NCBI GenBank assembly: GCA_004211245.1
Contig: SEGN01000030.1
Span: 1-43,942 of the forward strand
Length of the DNA stretch: 43,942 nt
From: Variovorax sp.
Lineage (GTDB): Bacteria; Pseudomonadota; Gammaproteobacteria; Burkholderiales; Burkholderiaceae_C
Direction of reading: 5' to 3'
The position numbers were made by a program, and so were the translations under genes. Under the pieces are notes generated by a model. The model worked only from the letters and a program-made list of their open reading frames with translations, searched no databases and was not told where the DNA came from. This document shows, piece after piece, positions 7,353 to 15,756 of the stretch. Position 1 is the stretch's first letter, and each line of letters starts with the position of its first letter.

Positions 7353-8264
7353 TCACAGCCCCGCGTCGAACGACATGATTGCCGCGGCCAGTGCGCCGGG
7401 GTTGTCGGTCTGCACCGAATGCCGCGCGTTCGCCACGGTGATGCATCGGCCGTCGGGCAGCGCCTGTGTCAGCTTTCGGGCGTCGTCCGCCGAGAAGATC
7501 TTGCTGTCGGCGCCCCGCACCACCAGCGTCGGGCAGCGGATCGCCGGCAAGCGGGCCCACAGGGCCTGGCGTGGCTCGAGCACCTCGGCCGTCGTCAAGT
7601 CGAACAGCGTGCGCGGGTCGAACTTCCAGGTCCATTGGCTGTCGCTGCCTTGTCGAAGGTTGTGCCGCAGCGTCGCCTCGAGCAGCGCGGGGTTCCTGCG
7701 CGCACCCAGCGCGGACATGCGGGCGGCTGCCTGCGCCGGGCTGTCGAAATAGCGGTAGGCACTCATGCCTCGCAGCAGGCGATCGACCCCATCGAACTGC
7801 AAGTCGGGCCCGACGTCGACGCTCACCAGGGCACGCAGCCTCGCGTCCGCGCGGGTGGCGGTGGCGATGGCATTGATGCCGCCCATCGACATGCCGACCA
7901 GCATCGGCGCGCGCAGACCGAGCGCGGAGATGAACCCGGCGATGTCGGCCGCGTGGTCGTCGAAGCCGTATTCGGCCTGCGCCGACCAGCTTGAATCGCC
8001 ATGGCCGCGCTGGTCCAGGGCCAGGCAACGGTAGCGGCGCGCCAGCGTGAGGCAGCAGGCGTCCCAGGTGTGGGCGCTCTGGCCACCGCCGTGCAGCAGC
8101 ACGATCGGCGCCGCGTCGGCGGGGCCCCAGTCGAGACAGCGCAGCACGAGTCCGTTGACATCGACGCGCCGTTCGATTGGCGGCTCGACCTCGTCGCCGC
8201 CGGCGCCGGCGTGCGCGGCCAGCGCCTGCAGGTACCGACGGTCGGCGTCGCGCGCGGGTTGCAT
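7353..8264 (-). CDS. Alpha/beta-hydrolase
   Basis: Predicted soluble alpha/beta-hydrolase of 303 aa. The HGGG oxyanion motif follows IVLL, the nucleophile elbow is VGMSMGG, and Asp (in RGADSKIF) and His (in NARHSVQ) complete a plausible Ser-Asp-His triad. It is the last gene of the ten-gene operon starting at 16922; its ATG at 8264 lies 2 bases after the crotonase stop. Possible roles are hydrolysis of an ester, lactone, thioester or C-C bond of an intermediate; sequence alone does not decide. The gene converges on the hydratase gene with a 24-base gap. Confidence 0.88.
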   Translation of the reverse strand: MQPARDADRRYLQALAAHAGAGGDEVEPPIERRVDVNGLVLRCLDWGPADAAPIVLLHGGGQSAHTWDACCLTLARRYRCLALDQRGHGDSSWSAQAEYGFDDHAADIAGFISALGLRAPMLVGMSMGGINAIATATRADARLRALVSVDVGPDLQFDGVDRLLRGMSAYRYFDSPAQAAARMSALGARRNPALLEATLRHNLRQGSDSQWTWKFDPRTLFDLTTAEVLEPRQALWARLPAIRCPTLVVRGADSKIFSADDARKLTQALPDGRCITVANARHSVQTDNPGALAAAIMSFDAGL

Positions 8265-8266
8265 CG

Positions 8267-9055
8267 TCAGGCCTCGAAACGCGGCGGTCGGCGCGACTGG
8301 AACGCTGCCAGTCCTTCGGTGACGTCGCCATGCAGCAAGCCTTCGGTCACGTCGCGCTCCTCCATGGCCAGCCCGGCGTCCAGCGTGCCTTCCAGCCCCG
8401 TGCGTGCCAGCCGCTTCATCAGCGCCACCCCGGGCCCACTGCGATCGGCCAGCGCAGTGCAATAGTCGAGCGCCGCTCCGGCCAGCGCCTCGGGCGAGAC
8501 GAGGTGGTTGACCAGGCCCCATTGCAGCGCCGTGTCGGCGTCGATCCAGCGGGCGCTGTAGAAGAGGTCCATCGCGCGCCGGAGACCCACGATGCGCGGC
8601 AGCCGCTGGCTGCCACCGAAGCCGGGCAGCAGGCCGTACTGCGCATGCTGGTCGCCGAAGCGCGCATCGCTGGCGGCGAAGGCGACATCGCAGGCCATCA
8701 TCAATTCGAGCCCGCCGGCCAGCGCGAGTCCCTGGCATGCGACGACCACCGGCAGCGGGCTGGCCTCGATCCGCCGCATCGCCCGGTGGCCCGGCCCGAT
8801 GAAGCGGCGCACGGCATCGGCATCGCCACGCAGCGACAGCACCTCGGCCAGGTCGGCACCGGTGCAGAAGTTGCGGCCCTGCGCCCGCAGCAGCACCGCG
8901 CGGACGCCCGAGTCGGGCCGCTCGAAGTCGTCGAACGCCGATTGCAGCGCGCCGGTCAGCGCGATCGACAGTGCGTTGTACTTGTCGGGGCGCGCCAGTT
9001 CGAGGATGCCGACCGCGCCAGCGCGGTCGACGCGCAGCGGCGTCGGGTCTTGCAT
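8267..9055 (-). CDS. Crotonase-family protein with the second catalytic Glu replaced by His
   Basis: Enoyl-CoA hydratase/isomerase-family protein of 262 aa. The first catalytic Glu is kept (E117 in AGGLELMMACD), but the second Glu position (GQPE in hydratases) reads FGDQHAQYG, giving His137. Members with such changes often catalyse isomerisation, hydrolysis or dehydration rather than standard hydration. ATG 9055 was chosen because it starts MQDPTPLRV, just before the conserved first strand, and leaves a 22-base gap to the ligase gene. It belongs to the operon with the ligase and Liv genes. Confidence 0.88.
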   Translation of the reverse strand: MQDPTPLRVDRAGAVGILELARPDKYNALSIALTGALQSAFDDFERPDSGVRAVLLRAQGRNFCTGADLAEVLSLRGDADAVRRFIGPGHRAMRRIEASPLPVVVACQGLALAGGLELMMACDVAFAASDARFGDQHAQYGLLPGFGGSQRLPRIVGLRRAMDLFYSARWIDADTALQWGLVNHLVSPEALAGAALDYCTALADRSGPGVALMKRLARTGLEGTLDAGLAMEERDVTEGLLHGDVTEGLAAFQSRRPPRFEA

Positions 9056-9077
9056 GCGGTGAACTCCAGCCGGCGCG

Positions 9078-10697
9078 TCAGCGCCGCACCTCGATGCCTT
9101 CGCGTTCACGGTCCCAGAGTTGGTCGCGGCGGGCCTGCGCGTCCTGCTTGAGCTTGTACTTCTCGATCTTCTCGCTGGCTGTCTTGGGCAGTTCGTCGAT
9201 GAAATCCACGAATCGCGGCACCATGAAATAGCTCATGTGCTCGGCGGCGAAGGCCACCACCTCCGCATGCGTCAGCGACTCGCCGGCCTTGCACACCACG
9301 TACACCATCACGTCGTCCTCGCTCATCTCGGAGCTGACCGGGATTGCCGCCACCTCGAGAATGGCCGGGTGGCGCGACAGCAGCAACTCGACCTCGTAAG
9401 CGGAAATGTTCTCGCCGCGGCGGCGGATCGCTTCCTTCTTGCGGTCGACGAAGTACAGGTAGCCATCGGCGTCCAGATGGGCACGGTCGCCTGTGCGGAA
9501 CCAGCCGTCGACGAACTCGCGCGCGGTCTCTGCCGGCATCTTGTAGTAGCCCTTCATCATCGCGCCGGCCACCAGCGGGCGCATCCAGACCTCGCCCACC
9601 TCGCCGGCTGGCAGGTCGCGCTGCTCATCGTCCACGATGCGCAGTTCGCAGGCGCCGCGCGGCGAGCCGGCGGACCCGGCCTTGGACGGCGGATCGTCCG
9701 GCGTGAACCGGGTCATCGCGAAGTTCTCTGTCATGGCATAGACCGAGGTCAGCGTTACGCCATAGCGCTGCTCGAACTCGGCGTGGATCTCCCTGGGCAC
9801 TGGCACTGCCATGCACTGACGCAGCGCGGTGTCCCGGTCTTGCGGCCCGTGTGGCAGCTTCCAGATGATGTTGGTCATTGCGCCGAGCGTGTTGAACTGC
9901 GTCGCGCCGGTGCTGCGGATGTCGTCCCAGAAGCGGCTGACCGAAAAGCGCGGCGCCACGGCCAGCGCGGCGTCGGCCCACAGCGCGGCGTAGCAGCTGT
10001 ACCAGATGGCATTGCCGTGAAACAGCGGGAGACAGGTGTAGAGAACGTCGTCAGGGCGATAGCCGAAGTCCCTGGCCAGCATGCTGCCGACTGCGTGGCC
10101 CTGCGAGTGCGGGCACATCACGCCCTTCGACGGCCCGGTGGTGCCCGACGTGTACATGATCAGGTGCGTGTCGTCGTGGCGCACGCGCTCCAGCGCCGGA
10201 CGGGACGAGTCTGACGAGACGATCTCGTCGAGGTGGCGCGTCGGGACGTCCGCGGCAGCCAGACCGCACTCGCGCGCCGCGCGCTCGCCGCGGTAGACAT
10301 AGCTGCGCACCTTGGTCAGCGACGGCGCGAGCGCGGCGACCCGATCGACCCATTCGTCGTCGACGACGATGCAGCCGGCGTCCGACTGGTCGAGAAAATA
10401 GCGCAGCAGTTCGCCCTTGGCGGCCGTGTTCAGCGGCACCGCAATCGCGCCGATCTTGCCCAGGCCCCAGATCACCCAGAGGAACTCGGGGCAGTTGGGC
10501 AGCATGACCGCGACATGGTCACCGTGCCCGATGCCGTGTGCGGCGAAGCCGTTGGCATAGCGGTTGGTGATGGCCTCGACCTCGCCGTAGGTCGTATGGC
10601 GGCCCTGCCAGATCAGGAACGTGCGGTCCGGAATGCGCGCCGCGCGTTCGGCCAGTACGCGGCCAATGGTTCTGTGCTCCAGTGTGTCGTCTCGCAT
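9078..10697 (-). CDS. Acyl-CoA synthetase (AMP-forming, CaiC/FadD-like)
   Basis: Acyl-adenylate/CoA-ligase of 539 aa that probably activates the imported carboxylic acid to its CoA thioester. The P-loop-like A3 motif MYTSGTTGPSKGV, A5 motif YAMTENFAMT, A7/A8 region WFRTGDRAHLDADGYLYFVDRKKE and A10 lysine in KTASEKIEKYK are all present, so the enzyme looks intact. It follows livF by 21 bases and precedes a crotonase, placing CoA activation next to uptake. The carnitine/bile-acid-CoA-ligase-like subgroup is suggested by overall pattern; substrate is unknown. Confidence 0.92.
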   Translation of the reverse strand: MRDDTLEHRTIGRVLAERAARIPDRTFLIWQGRHTTYGEVEAITNRYANGFAAHGIGHGDHVAVMLPNCPEFLWVIWGLGKIGAIAVPLNTAAKGELLRYFLDQSDAGCIVVDDEWVDRVAALAPSLTKVRSYVYRGERAARECGLAAADVPTRHLDEIVSSDSSRPALERVRHDDTHLIMYTSGTTGPSKGVMCPHSQGHAVGSMLARDFGYRPDDVLYTCLPLFHGNAIWYSCYAALWADAALAVAPRFSVSRFWDDIRSTGATQFNTLGAMTNIIWKLPHGPQDRDTALRQCMAVPVPREIHAEFEQRYGVTLTSVYAMTENFAMTRFTPDDPPSKAGSAGSPRGACELRIVDDEQRDLPAGEVGEVWMRPLVAGAMMKGYYKMPAETAREFVDGWFRTGDRAHLDADGYLYFVDRKKEAIRRRGENISAYEVELLLSRHPAILEVAAIPVSSEMSEDDVMVYVVCKAGESLTHAEVVAFAAEHMSYFMVPRFVDFIDELPKTASEKIEKYKLKQDAQARRDQLWDREREGIEVRR

Positions 10698-10718
10698 CGG
10701 AAATTTGGTCCTCTGTCG

Positions 10719-11423
10719 TCACTCGCCAAGATAGGCCTCGGTCAGCTCCCGGTTCGACGCCAGTTCGTTGGCGCGCCCTTCGAGGGCCACCCGGCCCTGC
10801 TTCAAGACATAGCCGTGGTCGGCCATCTTCAGCACCAGATGGGCGTTCTGCTCGACCACCAGGATCGTCATGCCCTGTTCGCGCAACGCCGCCAGGTGGC
10901 CGAACACCTGCTTCGTGATGACGGGGGCGAGTCCGAGGCTGACCTCGTCGGCCAGCAGCAGCCGGGGACGGCCCATCAATGCCCTCCCCAGCGCCAGCAT
11001 CTGCTGTTCGCCGCCGCTGAGAGTGGAGCCGTCCTGCTTCTCTCGTCGCGCCAGCGACGGGAACATCTCGAGCATGCGGTCGTAGTCCGCGCGAACACCC
11101 GCGCCGCCGCGCCGTGCGTGCGCGCCGACCAGCAGGTTTTCGCGCACCGTCAGATCCGGGAACACGCCGCGGCCCTCTGGCACGTGCACGATGCCCAGGC
11201 CGACGACGGCCTCGGGCCGCATGCCCGCGATGTCGCGACCTTCGAAGCGGATGCTGCCGGCGCCCGGACGAACCAGGCCGCTGATCGTGCGCAGCAGGCT
11301 TGTCTTGCCGGCACCGTTGGCGCCCAGGATGCCGACCATCTGGCCTGCCTCGACGCGCAGCGAGACCTCGCGCAGCGCAGCGATGGGCCCGTAGTTGACG
11401 CTCAGCCCGTTGATCTCAAGCAT
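10719..11423 (-). CDS. livF: ABC transporter ATP-binding protein LivF (cluster 1)
   Basis: Second ATPase of a branched-chain-amino-acid-type (HAAT) importer, 234 aa. Walker A GANGAGKTS, signature LSGGEQQMLALGRAL and Walker B LLLADEVSLGLAP are intact. Its ATG at 11423 overlaps the end of livG by 8 bases. Encoded next to a ligase and CoA-transferase, the importer probably carries an organic acid rather than an amino acid, as is common for Liv systems in Burkholderiales catabolic clusters (inference). Confidence 0.95.
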   Translation of the reverse strand: MLEINGLSVNYGPIAALREVSLRVEAGQMVGILGANGAGKTSLLRTISGLVRPGAGSIRFEGRDIAGMRPEAVVGLGIVHVPEGRGVFPDLTVRENLLVGAHARRGGAGVRADYDRMLEMFPSLARREKQDGSTLSGGEQQMLALGRALMGRPRLLLADEVSLGLAPVITKQVFGHLAALREQGMTILVVEQNAHLVLKMADHGYVLKQGRVALEGRANELASNRELTEAYLGE

Positions 11424-12237
11424 GTCGATCGTCCGCTTTCTCGCCCGCTGGCCCGTTCGCGTCCTCGCCGAGGTAGGCCAGCAACACCTTCGGGTCCTGC
11501 AGCACGGCGTCGGGCGTTCCTTGCGCGATCACCTGGCCGGCGTCCAGGACGACCGCGCGGTCGCACAACCGGCGCACCAGGCCCATGTTGTGTTCGACCA
11601 GAAGGATCGACAGCCCTCCGCTTCCGCGAAGTTCGAGCACGATGCCCGCGAGATGTTCGATCTCGCGCTCGTTCAGTCCTGCAATGGGCTCGTCGAGCAG
11701 CAGCACGCGCGCGCCCATCAGCATCACGCGCGCCAGTTCGAGCAGCTTGCGGTGACCGTAGGGCAGGCTGCCGGTCAGCATGTCGAGGCTCTCGGCCAGA
11801 CCGATGCGCGTCGCGACGTCGGTCGCCTCGGCGCGCGCCCGATCCTCCATCCGGCGAACCGCGGGGAGCCCGAGCATCTCGGCCAGCACCGGAAACCGCA
11901 GCCGGCTGTGGCAAGAGACCAGCAGGTTGTCCAGCACGCTGAACTCGCCGATCACCTGCGGATGCTGGAACACGCGGCCCATCCCCAGGGCGGCGATCTG
12001 GTCGGGGCGGCGGCCGGTCAGGTCGACGTCACCCAGGCGAATCTCGCCCGAAGTGGGCCGCGTCAAGCCGGAGATGCAGTTCAACAGCGTGCTCTTGCCA
12101 GCACCGTTGGGCCCGATCAGCCCGACGATGCTGCCGGGCGGAACTTCGAGCGTCACGTCCTGCAGCGCCTTGACGCCGCCGAAGTCGACGCTGACACGAC
12201 GCACGTCGAGCGTGGCGCGAGAGTCCACGGCGCTCAA
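11416..12237 (-). CDS. livG: ABC transporter ATP-binding protein LivG (cluster 1)
   Basis: First ATPase of the HAAT importer, 273 aa, with Walker A IGPNGAGKST, Walker B VLLLDEPIAGL and the LivG-type C-terminus ending in VLAYLGE-like sequence. The canonical LSGGQ signature is modified to LPYGHRKLLELARVM, as usual for LivG. No ATG is near: I chose TTG 12237, which forms a TTGA overlap with the livM stop and has GGAG 7 bases upstream; the alternative GTG 12228 has poor spacing. Confidence 0.93.
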   Translation of the reverse strand: MSAVDSRATLDVRRVSVDFGGVKALQDVTLEVPPGSIVGLIGPNGAGKSTLLNCISGLTRPTSGEIRLGDVDLTGRRPDQIAALGMGRVFQHPQVIGEFSVLDNLLVSCHSRLRFPVLAEMLGLPAVRRMEDRARAEATDVATRIGLAESLDMLTGSLPYGHRKLLELARVMLMGARVLLLDEPIAGLNEREIEHLAGIVLELRGSGGLSILLVEHNMGLVRRLCDRAVVLDAGQVIAQGTPDAVLQDPKVLLAYLGEDANGPAGEKADDRHA

Positions 12238-13187
12238 GTGGCAGCTCCACGGCGCTTGTGAAACAGGCTGGCCAGTCCGCCGGGCAGGAGGATCATCACC
12301 AGCATCAGCGACAGGCCGAAGATCAAGCCCGGCGCATCCTTGAAGCCGCGAACGGCCTCCGGCACCGCGACATAGAACGCGGCGCCGAGCAACGCGCCGC
12401 GAACGCTTCCCATGCCACCGATGACAATCATCGCCAGGAACATGATGGACATGTTCACGCCGAAGCTCTCGGGGTTGACGTAGCGCACGAGGTTGGCATA
12501 CAGGCCGCCCGCTACCGCGGTGTAGAAGGCGCTCAGTGCGAAGGCGATGACCTTGTAGCGCGCCACGTGGATCCCGGTGCAGCCAGCTGCTGCCTCGCTT
12601 TCGCGCAGCATCACCAGTGCCCGGCCGGTGCGGCCTGCGGCGATGCGCGACGCGGCCCACGCGCCGGCTGCCAGCGTGATCGCGATGACCCATGCCATCC
12701 GGTTGCCGTCGGCCACCGACAGGTGCAGGAAGGTCGGCGGTGGCACCTGCAGTCCGCCGCCGCCACCGGTCAGCGATCGCCATTCGAAGATCAGCTTCTG
12801 CGCGACGATCCCGAAGCCCAGCGTGGCGATCGCCAGGTAGAGGTTCTTCAGTCGCAGCGCCGGCAACGCGATGAGTGCGCCGATCACCGTCGCCAGCGCG
12901 CCGGCGATCGGGATGGCGATCCAGAACGGCACGCCGACCAGCTTGGTCAGCAAGGCCGAAGCGTAGGCGCCGATCGCGAAGAAGCCGGCGTGCCCGAGGC
13001 TGCTCTGGCCTGAAAGGCCGATCAGCAGATTGAGTCCGATCGCGACCAGTCCGAAGATGCCGATCAGGTTGAGGAGGTAGACGAGGTAGCCGCCGACGAA
13101 GGAGGTGACCAGCGCGAGCGCGGCAAAGCCGAGGGCGAAGATCGTCAGCGTGCGCCGGGTGGAAGTCGAACCGTGGGTGAGGTGCAT
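12234..13187 (-). CDS. livM: ABC transporter permease LivM (cluster 1)
   Basis: Inner-membrane permease of 317 aa with roughly eight to ten hydrophobic segments. The LivM hallmark GLSGQSSLGHAGFFAIGAY lies near residues 55-75, and the cytoplasmic EAA-like loop LVMLRESEAAAGCTGIHV, which contacts the ATPases, is intact, in contrast to the second LivM of this window. Located between livH (3-base gap) and livG (overlap). Confidence 0.95.
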   Translation of the reverse strand: MHLTHGSTSTRRTLTIFALGFAALALVTSFVGGYLVYLLNLIGIFGLVAIGLNLLIGLSGQSSLGHAGFFAIGAYASALLTKLVGVPFWIAIPIAGALATVIGALIALPALRLKNLYLAIATLGFGIVAQKLIFEWRSLTGGGGGLQVPPPTFLHLSVADGNRMAWVIAITLAAGAWAASRIAAGRTGRALVMLRESEAAAGCTGIHVARYKVIAFALSAFYTAVAGGLYANLVRYVNPESFGVNMSIMFLAMIVIGGMGSVRGALLGAAFYVAVPEAVRGFKDAPGLIFGLSLMLVMILLPGGLASLFHKRRGAAT

Positions 13188-13190
13188 CGT

Positions 13191-14063
13191 TCAGACCTTC
13201 TGCGACTTGACGCGACCGAAGATGCCGTTGGGCGCAACGATCAGCACGAAGATGATCAGCATGAACGACAGCGCTTCGCTGAAGGTTCCCGAGACGTAGG
13301 CGCTGAGCAGGTTCTCGACCACGCCGAGCATGAGGCCGCCGACGAACACGCCACCCAGGTTCGACAGGCCGCCCAGCACCGCACCGGCAAAGCCCTTGAT
13401 CAGCAACGCACCCATCAGGTTGACGTCCAGGAAAAGAATCGGTGCGACCAGCAATCCGGCGACCGCGCCGGCCATGGCGCCCATCGCCCAGGCCAGGGCG
13501 AAGGCCCGGCTGACCGCGATGCCCATCAGTTTGGCGACCGACTGGTTCTGGCTTGCGGCGCGCAGTGCGATGCCGGCGCGGGTGTGCCGCAAGATCAGCG
13601 TGAAGGCGATGATCATTCCCACCGAGACCACGATGGTCAACGCACTGTCTTGCGACACGTTCACGCCGAACAGCTGGAACGGCGGACGATCGCCGACCGG
13701 GCTTGGCAGTACGTGCGTCTGGTTGCCCCAGATCATGCCGGCGATGCTGTGCAGCGCCAGGTTCAACCCGAGCGTCGCGATCACCGCGTTCATGACAGGC
13801 GCGCCGAGCAGGGGCCGGATCACGACCTGCTGCACCACCAGTCCCTGCACCGCAGCGAACACCAGCGTTGCCGGCAGCACGACCCACCAGCTGAAACCGT
13901 ACGTGGTCAGGAGCGTGTAGGCCACGAAGGTCGCGAACATGGCCATCTCGCCCTGCGCGAAGTTGGGAACCTCGGTGGCTTGCAGGACGAGCACGATCGC
14001 GATGCCGATCAGCGCATACAGGCTGCCGGATGCGAGCCCGCCGATGATCAGTTCGCCGATCAT
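13191..14063 (-). CDS. livH: ABC transporter permease LivH (cluster 1)
   Basis: Inner-membrane permease of 290 aa, the partner of LivM. The N-terminal GGLASGSLYALIGIAIVLV and VPNFAQGEMAMFATF are typical LivH sequences, and the EAA-like loop appears as ALRAASQNQSVAKLMGI. ATG 14063 overlaps the stop of the CoA-transferase B gene (ATGA); the longer open frame runs through that gene and is not real. Confidence 0.94.
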   Translation of the reverse strand: MIGELIIGGLASGSLYALIGIAIVLVLQATEVPNFAQGEMAMFATFVAYTLLTTYGFSWWVVLPATLVFAAVQGLVVQQVVIRPLLGAPVMNAVIATLGLNLALHSIAGMIWGNQTHVLPSPVGDRPPFQLFGVNVSQDSALTIVVSVGMIIAFTLILRHTRAGIALRAASQNQSVAKLMGIAVSRAFALAWAMGAMAGAVAGLLVAPILFLDVNLMGALLIKGFAGAVLGGLSNLGGVFVGGLMLGVVENLLSAYVSGTFSEALSFMLIIFVLIVAPNGIFGRVKSQKV

Positions 14064-14923
14064 GGCGCAGCGTCCTCGGTGGCCAGCGCGCGCAGGCGCG
14101 TGCGCCGCGCGGCGCCGGTCAGCGCTTCGAGAAAGCGAAGTCCGCGCGGATCGATCACCGCATCGAGCAGCCGACGCTCGCCGGCCGTGGGCGGTTCCGA
14201 CGTTGCGGTCTGGTCGGCCCAGTCGAGCTCGAATCCGGTCTGATCGGCGATCTCCTCGCGTGTCACTCCCGGATGGAGTTGCGTCACGTGCAGCCGTCCG
14301 GTCGGGCCGCTCGCGAGCACGCCCAGATTTGTCACGACCGTCACGCGGCGAGGGTTGCCCGACGCAGTGCCGGGGTGACCCGCGCCGCTGCAGAAGTCCA
14401 ACCGCGAGACGAACAGCTGGCGCGTATGGCGCGGCGCGTAGTAGTAGAAGCGCTCGGCCACTGTGGACGCATCGGGAATGCCCGCCGATCCCGGCAACCG
14501 GACCCGCGGCTGCGCGTGCGGGCCGATGCAGACGTTGTTGGTGGCGCCCATCGGGTCGATCTGCGCCGGCCGCATGAACTCGGTCCAGCGCGGCCGCCCG
14601 CCGATGAAGATCGTCGGCATGTAGGCCAGGTTGATCTGCTGGTAGTCGAGCCACATCGTCGCACCGGGAACGGTGTCGAATTCGTCGTGGCCGAGCGTCA
14701 GCGTGCGAACGCCCATCATGAGCGAGTTGCCGTTCGGGCACAGGCTCGTGCAATCGGGCGCGTGCGTGTGCTTGGCCAGCATGTAGGCCGCAGTGGGCAG
14801 AAAGGTGCCGATGCCTTCGGCGAGGAAGTCGCCATCCTCGATCAGGTGCGACATGGTCGTCACCATCTGGTCGACCTGGTCGCGCTGCCTGTCATCGAGC
14901 AGAAGTTCCGCGCCGGGATTCAT
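14060..14923 (-). CDS. CoA-transferase family protein, beta subunit (IpdB/glutaconate-CoA-transferase-B-like)
   Basis: Beta-type subunit of a class I CoA-transferase fold, 287 aa, encoded directly after its alpha partner (ATGA overlap at 14923/14920). The segment EDGDFLAEGIGTFLPTAAYMLA and the glycine-rich NGNSLMMGVRTLTLGHDEFD match the IpdB/GctB group. IpdAB of actinobacteria is a ring-opening hydrolase of steroid catabolism rather than a transferase, so the reaction here could be transfer or hydrolytic C-C cleavage. Its place inside a Liv operon suggests it acts early on the imported compound. Confidence 0.82.
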   Translation of the reverse strand: MNPGAELLLDDRQRDQVDQMVTTMSHLIEDGDFLAEGIGTFLPTAAYMLAKHTHAPDCTSLCPNGNSLMMGVRTLTLGHDEFDTVPGATMWLDYQQINLAYMPTIFIGGRPRWTEFMRPAQIDPMGATNNVCIGPHAQPRVRLPGSAGIPDASTVAERFYYYAPRHTRQLFVSRLDFCSGAGHPGTASGNPRRVTVVTNLGVLASGPTGRLHVTQLHPGVTREEIADQTGFELDWADQTATSEPPTAGERRLLDAVIDPRGLRFLEALTGAARRTRLRALATEDAAP

Positions 14924-15756
14924 CGGACGACCTCGTTCGCTTCGGCGCCGATTGCAGTATCAAGCCAGCGGGTCCAGGCGTCGGCGTCGGCGTCGGCGGC
15001 GGCTTCGGCATAGTCCAGCACGGCGGCGACGTTCAGCCGGTGATCGGGCACGCACGATGTCGGCAGACTGCCGCCAGGCGCTTCAACGACGTGGGTCACG
15101 AACAGTCCGCTGAGATTGATCCCGCCGGGCATCGCTCGAAGCGTGTCCGTGTCGACGATCCGTTCGGCCGTGACGATCGTGGTCGCAGCGGCGGTGGGCA
15201 AATGGGGGTCGAGGGCCAACTGCCCACGCAGGTTGCAGTTGCCGTAACGATCGGCGGCCGTCGCGTGCAGGATTGCGATGTCGACGGGCAATGCGGGCAC
15301 GGCGATCAGGGGCACGCCGGTGAGCGGGCAGGCGAAGGTACGCAGATCGGGCCGCACCGAGAGCAGGTCGGTGCGAGCGAGGTCGCCGCGCATCGGCAGA
15401 AACGGAACCCGCATCGTCGCCGCCTGGATCGCGTAGCTGAGTGTGTACTCGGTTTCTTCCGTGATGCCCAGAGTGCCCTGTTGAACTGCGCGCGTGTAGT
15501 GCGGCGCAAAGCCGACCACTTCGAGCCCGGTGTAGCAGCTGCGGAGGTGGCGCACGCAGCCCGCTCCGATCAGGAGGTCGGTCTCGAGTCCCCCGGTCAA
15601 CGTGACGATCTCCAGGTCACGTCGTCCGGCGGCGGCGATTGCAAGTGCCGCCGCAACGGGGCGGCGGTACATCGTCATCCCGCCGAAGGCGACGCGCTGC
15701 CCGTCGCGTACCGCCGACAGCGCTTCGCCCAGGCTCGCGCGACGGTCGATCGTCAC
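14920..15756 (-). CDS. CoA-transferase family protein, alpha subunit (IpdA/glutaconate-CoA-transferase-A-like)
   Basis: Alpha-type subunit of a class I CoA-transferase fold, 278 aa from the start I prefer. The core has VRDGQRVAFGGM near the N-terminus, an acidic-helix segment EETEYTLSYAIQAA followed by VPFLPMRG that corresponds to the Glu-containing region of IpdA/GctA proteins, and the late motif VTHVVEAPGGSLPTSC. The open frame reaches ATG 15789, but that would overlap the SBP gene by 37 bases; GTG 15756 gives a clean GTGA overlap with the SBP stop and starts right at the conserved region. The pair is co-transcribed with the receptor and Liv genes. Confidence 0.82.
   Translation of the reverse strand: MTIDRRASLGEALSAVRDGQRVAFGGMTMYRRPVAAALAIAAAGRRDLEIVTLTGGLETDLLIGAGCVRHLRSCYTGLEVVGFAPHYTRAVQQGTLGITEETEYTLSYAIQAATMRVPFLPMRGDLARTDLLSVRPDLRTFACPLTGVPLIAVPALPVDIAILHATAADRYGNCNLRGQLALDPHLPTAAATTIVTAERIVDTDTLRAMPGGINLSGLFVTHVVEAPGGSLPTSCVPDHRLNVAAVLDYAEAAADADADAWTRWLDTAIGAEANEVVR

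Noticed and set aside
11416-13887. Minus-strand frame of 823 codons ending as LivG
   Set aside because: Only the last 273 codons are LivG; the upstream part is an out-of-frame reading of livM and livH.
15581-15593. GTCCCC-like string inside the CoA-transferase alpha gene
   Set aside because: Only a partial half-site with no matching arm and no promoter context; counted as chance.
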